Shown: positions 59,475-64,000 of the stretch, in pieces
Layout: every line of letters starts with the position of its first letter
Numbering within the stretch: position 1 is the stretch's first letter
NCBI GenBank assembly: GCA_006226775.1
Contig: SBGD01000081.1
Coordinates: 62,001-126,000, forward strand
Direction: 5' to 3'
Source: Paracoccaceae bacterium
GTDB taxonomy: Bacteria > Pseudomonadota > Alphaproteobacteria > Rhodobacterales > Rhodobacteraceae
DNA length: 64,000 nt
Made by a program: the position numbers and the translations under genes
The notes under the pieces: generated by a model
Database searches by the model: none
Told to the model about the DNA's origin: nothing
What the model saw: only the letters and a program-made list of their open reading frames with translations

Positions 59475-59495
59475 GGGCGGGCCCCCTGCCCGCCC
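59475..59495. terminator. Hairpin between convergent LysR and DadA-like genes
   Basis: GGGCGGG (59475-59481) and CCCGCCC (59489-59495) with a 7-nt loop directly behind the LysR stop; another CCCGCCCC copy follows at 59500. No T-run, so a bidirectional structural barrier at best. Confidence 0.4.
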
Positions 59496-59516
59496 CCTGC
59501 CCGCCCCAGGCGCCCG

Positions 59517-60755
59517 TCAGACCCGTGCCGCCACCGCCGCGGCCACGGCCTCCGAGGTGGCGCAGGCCAGCGTCCAGCCGAGATGGCCATGCCCGGTATT
59601 GTAGAACAACCCGTCGCGCCGCCCCGGGCCGACCCGCGGCATCATCGAGGGCATCATCGGGCGCAGCCCCGCCCAGGGCGTAGCCTGGCGGGTGCAGACC
59701 TCGGGGAAATAGCGGTTCACCCAGGCCACCAGCGGCGCGATGCGCACCTCGCGGATGTCGCGGTTTTCGCCGGCAAACTCGGCGGTGCCGGCCACGCGAA
59801 AGCGGTCGGCGCCCAGGCGGCTGGTGACGATCTTGGCCGCGTCGTCCAGCAGGCTGACCTGCGGCGCGCCCCTGCGCGAGGCGTCGTCCGGCAGGCTGAC
59901 GGTGATCGAATAGCCCTTGACCGGGTAGACGTTCAGCCGGTCGCCGAAGCCCCGCGCCAGCGCCCGGCTGCGCACCCCGGCACAGACCACGATGGCGGCG
60001 TGCTCGGCACTCTGGGGCAGCCTGCGCCCCGGCTCGGGCCTTGTGTCGTAGCGCACGGTCACGCCGGATTTGTTTGTGGCGCTGCCGGTGACATCCGCGC
60101 CCATCTCGAAGCGCACGCCCAGCCGGGCGCAGGCCGCGGCCAACCCGGTGGTGAAGAGATGAATATCGCCGGAACTGTCGCCCGGCGTGTGAAAGCCGCC
60201 GACAAAGGTGCCGGTCAGCGCCGGCTCGATCCGCCGCAGGCCGGCGGCATCCACCTCATGGCGCTCCACCCCGCCCTCGGCCAGCAGGTCCGAGACCCGC
60301 CGCGCATGATCCAGCCCGGTGCGGCTGGTGTAGAAATGCAGGATGCCGCGATCCTCGCGGTCGAAGCTTATGCCTTCGCGCGCGCCGATCTCGCGCATCC
60401 GGTGGCGCGCGGCAACCGCCAGCCGCGCGGTCTCGGTGGTGTTCCGACGGTAGTTGGGGATCTGGCCCAGGAATTCCGCCAGCCAGGAATACTTGTGCCA
60501 GCTTGGCGCCAGGCTCAGCGACAGCGGCGCATCGCGGCGCAGCATCCAGCCGATCCCCTTGCGGATGGTCGACAGGTGGTTCCAGACCTCGGCGTTCGAG
60601 GCCGACAACTGCCCGCCATTGGCAAAGCTGGTCTCCATGGCGGGATAGCGGTTGCGGTCATAGACGGTGACCGCATAGCCGCGGCAGGCCAGTTCATAGG
60701 CGGTGGTGACGCCGGTCACACCGGCGCCGATCACGGCAATGGATTTCGAGGACAT
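59517..60755 (-). CDS. DadA-like FAD-dependent amino acid dehydrogenase/oxidase
   Basis: A 412-residue flavoprotein of the DAO family. FAD motif SIAVIGAGVTGVTTAYELA, then YDRNRYPAMETSFANGGQLS as in D-amino-acid dehydrogenase DadA, and the C-terminal GHGHLGWTLACATSEAVA. It deaminates a small amino acid and passes electrons to the respiratory chain. A tandem glycine riboswitch in its leader points to glycine, or a compound converted to or from glycine, as the substrate. The start is ATG 60755, about 50 nt after the second aptamer. Confidence 0.92.
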   Translation of the reverse strand: MSSKSIAVIGAGVTGVTTAYELACRGYAVTVYDRNRYPAMETSFANGGQLSASNAEVWNHLSTIRKGIGWMLRRDAPLSLSLAPSWHKYSWLAEFLGQIPNYRRNTTETARLAVAARHRMREIGAREGISFDREDRGILHFYTSRTGLDHARRVSDLLAEGGVERHEVDAAGLRRIEPALTGTFVGGFHTPGDSSGDIHLFTTGLAAACARLGVRFEMGADVTGSATNKSGVTVRYDTRPEPGRRLPQSAEHAAIVVCAGVRSRALARGFGDRLNVYPVKGYSITVSLPDDASRRGAPQVSLLDDAAKIVTSRLGADRFRVAGTAEFAGENRDIREVRIAPLVAWVNRYFPEVCTRQATPWAGLRPMMPSMMPRVGPGRRDGLFYNTGHGHLGWTLACATSEAVAAAVAARV

Positions 60756-60807
60756 CTCAGGCACTCCGGACACAGGATGAGACACGCCGGTGCTCCGACG
60801 CATCCCC

Positions 60808-60977
60808 CTCTGTCCTTTTGCCTGAGAGCATCGGCGCGACGGATGCGCCTTTCTCCTTCGGCGGGCGCATGGGGCGCCACTCTCCAGAGTTCGCGGTTCG
60901 GCAGTCATTGGGCCTGAGAGTTTCCGGGGCGTTGCTCCGTCGGCGCGGGCTTGCGCCCGTCTCTCCTGTCCGAACCG
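60808..60977 (-). ncRNA. Tandem glycine riboswitch
   Basis: Two aptamers on the minus strand. Aptamer 1 (60977-60894) is closed by the perfect P1 stem CGGTTCGG/CCGAACCG and contains GGACAGGAGAGACGGG and AACTCTCAGGC. Aptamer 2 (60889-60808) is closed by CTCTG/CAGAG and contains GGAGAGTGG, CCGAAGGAG and CTCTCAGGCAAAAGGACAG, the glycine-aptamer hallmarks. The linker is only 4 nt, as in cooperative tandem glycine riboswitches. It sits 50 nt upstream of the DadA-like start. No terminator follows it, so control is probably by access to the start site or by RNA processing. Confidence 0.92.
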
Positions 60978-60983
60978 TCTTGA

Positions 60984-61008
60984 CCCGGGGCCTTTGCGCG
61001 GCCCCGGG
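60984..61008 (-). terminator. Strong hairpin between the ureohydrolase gene and the riboswitch
   Basis: CCCGGGGCC (60984-60992) and GGCCCCGGG (61000-61008) form a 9-bp stem with a 7-nt loop, 22 bp after the ureohydrolase stop and 7 bp before aptamer 1. No T-run on the minus strand. It leaves almost no room for a separate promoter for the riboswitch transcript downstream of it. Confidence 0.5.
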
Positions 61009-61030
61009 ACGTGTCAGGCAAAGTCGGCGG

Positions 61031-62011
61031 TCATCCGGCGGCGCGCGTCCTGCGCGCCTCGAAGACGAAGCCGAGGAAGTTCAGCAGCACCTGCGCCGCA
61101 AGGATCGCCGTGCCGCCGGTCGGGTCGTAATCCGGCGCCACCTCGACCAGGTCGATGCCCGCCACCTCGTGCCGCTGGGCCACCGCCTGCAGCATCTCGA
61201 GCACCTCGTAGTAGAGAAACCCGCCATGCGAGGGCGTGCCGGTGCCCGGCGCGATCGAGGGGCAGAAACCGTCGATATCCAGCGTGACATAGACCTTGGC
61301 CCCTTGCGGGATGCGCGCGATCACCGCCTCGGCCCCCAGCTTGCGCATCTGGCGCACCGACAGGATGTCCGAGCCCATCGCCCGCGCCGCCTCATAACCT
61401 TCGCGGGCGGTGGAGGACACATTGCGGATGCCCACCTGGGTCAGGCCGGTGACATAGGGCTTTTCCGCCGCCCGCCGCATCGGGTTGCCATGGCCGAAGC
61501 GCACGCCGTGGCGTTCGTCGACGAAATCGAGGTGGGCGTCGATCTGCAGGATATGGATATCGCCCCGCCCCTGATAGGCGTCGATGCAGGGGATATTGAC
61601 CGAATGGTCGCCGCCGATCACCACCGGCAGGGCGCCGGCGTCGAGGATCGCGTTGACCCCGGCCTTGATATTGGCATGGCTGCGGCTGGTGTCGGTATGG
61701 ACGATATCGGCGTCGCCCAGGTCGACGATGCGCACCGCTTCCGGCAGGTAGGTGCAATCGTCCTCGTGGTCATAGGCCCCGGCATGGCCGAAGGAAAACA
61801 GCGTCGAGGCCTCGCGCACCGCGCGCGGGCCGAAACGCGCGCCGGGGCGGAACTGGGTGCCGAAGTCATAGGGCGCGCCGAGGATGGCGACATCGGCGTC
61901 GATCCGGCTCCAGTCCTCGACATAGGGGCGCTTGCCGAAGGTGGAAATGCCGACGAAGGGCAGGTTCAGGCGACCGGCGTCATAGCCGTGGCGGGCGGGG
62001 CTGTCGTTCAT
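61031..62011 (-). CDS. Ureohydrolase (agmatinase/guanidino-acid hydrolase family)
   Basis: A 326-residue binuclear metal hydrolase. The metal ligands are all present: His136 (GGDHS), Asp158, His160 and Asp162 (DAHLD), Asp245 and Asp247 (DIDG). The APGTGTPSHGG loop is intact. It removes urea from a guanidino compound. Whether agmatine, guanidinobutyrate, guanidinoacetate or another compound is the substrate cannot be told from motifs; the glycine riboswitch just downstream makes guanidinoacetate (giving glycine and urea) an attractive guess. Divergent from a LysR gene with repeated operator sequences in between. Confidence 0.9.
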   Translation of the reverse strand: MNDSPARHGYDAGRLNLPFVGISTFGKRPYVEDWSRIDADVAILGAPYDFGTQFRPGARFGPRAVREASTLFSFGHAGAYDHEDDCTYLPEAVRIVDLGDADIVHTDTSRSHANIKAGVNAILDAGALPVVIGGDHSVNIPCIDAYQGRGDIHILQIDAHLDFVDERHGVRFGHGNPMRRAAEKPYVTGLTQVGIRNVSSTAREGYEAARAMGSDILSVRQMRKLGAEAVIARIPQGAKVYVTLDIDGFCPSIAPGTGTPSHGGFLYYEVLEMLQAVAQRHEVAGIDLVEVAPDYDPTGGTAILAAQVLLNFLGFVFEARRTRAAG

Positions 62012-62068
62012 CTCGGGGTCCTCGTGGCGGGTTTGGCCGGTATCGGCAGCAGGTTAGGCCGTTTCGTC

Positions 62069-62117
62069 ACATCGGTAAATCTTGAATTACGGATGTTCAC
62101 ATCTGCATTTCCGATGT
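62069..62117. promoter_or_regulatory. Repeated ACATCGG/CCGATGT sequences, likely LysR operator
   Basis: ACATCGGTAA (62069-62078) and TTACGGATGT (62087-62096) are inverted copies with one mismatch; a third copy, TTTCCGATGT (62108-62117), follows. The spacing of the first two (8 bp) and of the third (about two turns further) is that of LysR activation sites. It lies between the divergent ureohydrolase and LysR starts. Confidence 0.6.
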
Positions 62118-62145
62118 AATGACCAAGGGGAGAGGACCCGGACCC

Positions 62146-63042
62146 ATGCGGATCAGCGACTATTCCCTGCGCAATCTTCGCACCTTTTGTGCGGTGGTGG
62201 AACATGGCGGCTTCGGCGGCGCGCAGGCGGTGCTGGGCGCCAGCCAGTCGGTGATCTCGACCCATCTCAAGGATCTCGAGGTCAAGCTTGGCCTGACCCT
62301 GTGCAGCCGTGGCCGCGGCGGCTTTGCCGTCACCGAAAAGGGCGAAGAGGTCTATGCCGAGGCCAAGCGCCTGTTGGCCGCGGTCGAGCTTTGCGAGGCC
62401 AACCTGGGAACCCTGCGGCGGGTGCTGACCGGCCATCTGCGCCTCGGCCTTGTCGACAGCGAGGCGGACAATCCCGACCTGCCCCTGCACCGGGCGATCC
62501 GGCGATTCCGCGATGTGGCGGGCGATGTGCGGCTGACGCTGGAGGTCGGCACGCCGGAATTCCTCGGCAAGGCGCTGCAGACCGGGGATATCCACGCGGC
62601 CATCGGCCCGTTCCCCAACCGCCAGCCCAACATCACCTACTGGCCTTTCTACGTCGAGGAGCATGGGCTCTATTGCGGCCGCGCCCATCCCCTGTTCGAC
62701 CGCGATCCCGCGACGGTGGGGTTGGCGGAGGTCGCCGCCTGCCCCATGGCAGTGCGGCCCTATCTGCAACGGGCGGAACTGGCGGGATTGCCGGATGCGG
62801 TCGCCATGGCCTCGGTGTCGAACATGGAAGCCCAGGCGATCCTGATCAACAGCGGCTGCTACCTCGGCTGGCTGCCGCTGCATTTCGCCCGCAAATGGGT
62901 GGCGCGCGGCGAGATGCGGCGGATCGACTGGCTGGGCCTTTCCTGGCAGTCGCAGTTCTACGTCGCCCATCCGTCCAGCCCGCATGACCTGGTACAGCGG
63001 TTCCTGGCGGTGTTGGCCGAGGACTTCGGGTCCTTGCGATGA
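62146..63042 (+). CDS. LysR-family transcriptional regulator
   Basis: A 298-residue regulator. The helix-turn-helix region is LRNLRTFCAVVEHGGFGGAQ and ASQSVISTHLKDLEVKLG, then LCSRGRGGFAVTEKG; the effector domain starts at LTGHLRLGLVDSEADN. Start set at ATG 62146 because GGGGAGAGG precedes it and because an earlier ATG at 62119 abuts the presumed operator. Divergent from the ureohydrolase gene. Its relationship with the LysR at 58527 (RGRGGF segment in both) suggests a common subfamily. Confidence 0.9.
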   Translation: MRISDYSLRNLRTFCAVVEHGGFGGAQAVLGASQSVISTHLKDLEVKLGLTLCSRGRGGFAVTEKGEEVYAEAKRLLAAVELCEANLGTLRRVLTGHLRLGLVDSEADNPDLPLHRAIRRFRDVAGDVRLTLEVGTPEFLGKALQTGDIHAAIGPFPNRQPNITYWPFYVEEHGLYCGRAHPLFDRDPATVGLAEVAACPMAVRPYLQRAELAGLPDAVAMASVSNMEAQAILINSGCYLGWLPLHFARKWVARGEMRRIDWLGLSWQSQFYVAHPSSPHDLVQRFLAVLAEDFGSLR

Positions 63043-63097
63043 CATGCGGTCGGCGACAGGGATGCGCCCTGCCCGCTTCGGTGTTCGACTGCCCGTT

Positions 63098-64000
63098 TCA
63101 TCTGCATGGCAAATGTTGGCCATGGCCAACTCCTGGTTTCACAGCCCGATCAAGCGCCCTTGCGAGGTATCTCTCAGGGTCCGCAATCGTCGTGATCCGT
63201 TGCGCCATCTGGTCCTGTACCTGCAACGTGCCGATTGCGCCGAGCCTTCCGATGGCCATCGTCACCGCACCATGGCCAATGCCCAACATCTTTCCGAAGT
63301 CATAAAGCACCCTGCGCAGCCCTTGCTCTGATGTCGGGGGATGCGGGTAGAACTCCGGAACGCTTGCAAGCCGTTCCCAGAATCTCGGCTGCAAGCGCGC
63401 GCAGGATTTTTTTGTATAAGGTTTTTCTGACTCTTTGTGCCGGACGTTTTGTCCGTCAGTGGCGGGCGTTTCGCGTGTCTCGGCAACGGCCTCGGGGGTG
63501 TCCACCGCGTCGTCCAGCCGCGGCATTGCGGGTACATCCGCATCATCCTCCGGCCCCCTCGAACCACCCGTCAGCATCCGCGTCAACTCCCGCACGATCG
63601 CCCGTGCCTGCACCACCGTCGCCGTCGCGCGCCGCATGAGGTTGCGCGTGGCCTCGACCATTTGCACCGCGGTATCGTCGAGATCGAGGTGCAGGCATTG
63701 CGCCCGCAAGCTCTGGATATGTGCCTTCAGCCCGCGCAGCTCCGCGGCCTCGTTGCGCCGCCGTTCGGCGAGATCGCGCAACTCCTGCGCCCGCACCAGG
63801 AGCGGCGTCAGGTCCAGCCCGAAGGCGCCGACCACCTTGCCCCCGCGATAGACCGGGAACCGCTTGCCATTGGCGCTGTCGCGCCGCCGGATCAGCCCGA
63901 CCTCCTCGAGCCGCAGAAGATGCCGCCGCAACTGTCGGTCGGTGATGCCCCGGGCGCGGTAGCACAGCGTCGCATTGCTGGCAAAGACGGTGAGCAGGGT
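63098..64000 (-). CDS. repC: Plasmid replication initiator RepC (repABC family), partial
   Basis: Runs off the right edge; 300 C-terminal codons are present. The winged-helix region reads FASNATLCYRARGITDRQLR, HLLRLEEVGLIRRRDSANGK and RFPVYRGGKVVGAFGLDLTP, followed by a helical connector (ELRDLAERRRNEAAELRGLK). These are characteristic of RepC, the initiator of repABC plasmids of alphaproteobacteria. RepC binds an origin that lies inside its own gene; an AT-rich segment is present at 63406-63436. repA and repB should lie to the right. The stop is 55 bp from the convergent LysR gene. Confidence 0.92.
   Translation of the reverse strand, partial: TLLTVFASNATLCYRARGITDRQLRRHLLRLEEVGLIRRRDSANGKRFPVYRGGKVVGAFGLDLTPLLVRAQELRDLAERRRNEAAELRGLKAHIQSLRAQCLHLDLDDTAVQMVEATRNLMRRATATVVQARAIVRELTRMLTGGSRGPEDDADVPAMPRLDDAVDTPEAVAETRETPATDGQNVRHKESEKPYTKKSCARLQPRFWERLASVPEFYPHPPTSEQGLRRVLYDFGKMLGIGHGAVTMAIGRLGAIGTLQVQDQMAQRITTIADPERYLARALDRAVKPGVGHGQHLPCR
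63406..63436. other. AT-rich tract within repC, candidate origin of replication (oriV)
   Basis: A tract of mostly A and T (plus strand ATTTTTTTGTATAAGGTTTT) inside an otherwise GC-rich gene; it encodes a lysine-rich linker (SEKPYTKKS). In studied repABC plasmids the origin is an AT-rich segment in the middle of repC, so this is the natural candidate for DNA unwinding. Confidence 0.55.

Noticed and set aside
1-64000. Insertion sequences, CRISPR arrays, tRNA and rRNA genes
   Set aside because: No transposase-like protein, no regularly spaced repeats and no cloverleaf or rRNA sequence were seen while reading either strand; the only clear mobile-replicon signature is repC.

Overview
The window looks like part of a large repABC-type plasmid (or chromid) of a GC-rich alphaproteobacterium, most likely a member of the Rhodobacterales. 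The reasons are a replication-initiator gene of the RepC family running off the right edge, a high-GC third-position bias in every gene, TRAP and CUT2 ABC importers, and many GMC and SDR dehydrogenases. No rRNA, tRNA, transposase or CRISPR array is visible. Almost everything is accessory catabolism, organised as operons that each carry their own regulator.

Left part (1-15.8 kb): after the tail of a YgiC-like ATP-grasp ligase and a YgiB-like lipoprotein comes a propane/2-propanol-type (mim/prm) module on the minus strand. It encodes the four subunits of a soluble diiron monooxygenase (15314 down to 11003), an amidohydrolase, a MIP18/DUF59 protein, a dedicated GroEL-like chaperonin, a zinc alcohol dehydrogenase, a glyoxalase-I-like VOC protein, a Tat-exported gluconate-2-dehydrogenase-type small subunit and a GMC flavoprotein. 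A small unknown protein and a sigma-54 activator with GAFTGA follow. A -24/-12 promoter lies about 220 bp upstream of the large hydroxylase gene, with phased CGTTAC repeats further up. The genes fit propane to 2-propanol to acetone to acetol to methylglyoxal oxidation.

Middle left (15.9-23.0 kb): an extra RpoN with an unusual RpoN box, a set of small unrecognised genes including a WD40-like protein, a two-lobed GNAT-like protein, and an AcoR-like regulator whose ATPase domain lacks GAFTGA.

Middle (23.1-42.8 kb): a sugar operon (LacI regulator, xylose isomerase, TIM-barrel isomerase, Gfo/Idh/MocA oxidoreductase, CUT2 ABC importer) with a clear inverted-repeat operator. Next is a sugar-acid/polyol cluster with a FadR-type GntR regulator, KduD-like and IdnD-like dehydrogenases, AldA-like aldehyde dehydrogenase, a GMC oxidoreductase, a second ABC importer whose permease gene carries an internal deletion and frameshift, and a solute-binding-protein-like gene without a signal peptide. 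TGG-N5-CCA palindromes recur in front of its transcription units.

Right part (43-64 kb): a TRAP importer operon with an enoyl-CoA hydratase, an IclR regulator and two tandem family III CoA-transferases. Then a long minus-strand run encodes an ALDH7-type aldehyde dehydrogenase, a TSUP exporter, a GMC alcohol oxidase, an NCS1 permease with a 54-residue membrane protein, a PuuE-like deacetylase and two SDRs, with a divergent LysR. After that come a tandem glycine riboswitch in front of a DadA-like flavoprotein, a ureohydrolase with a divergent LysR and repeated operator sequences, and finally the 3' two thirds of repC with an internal AT-rich tract that is a candidate origin.
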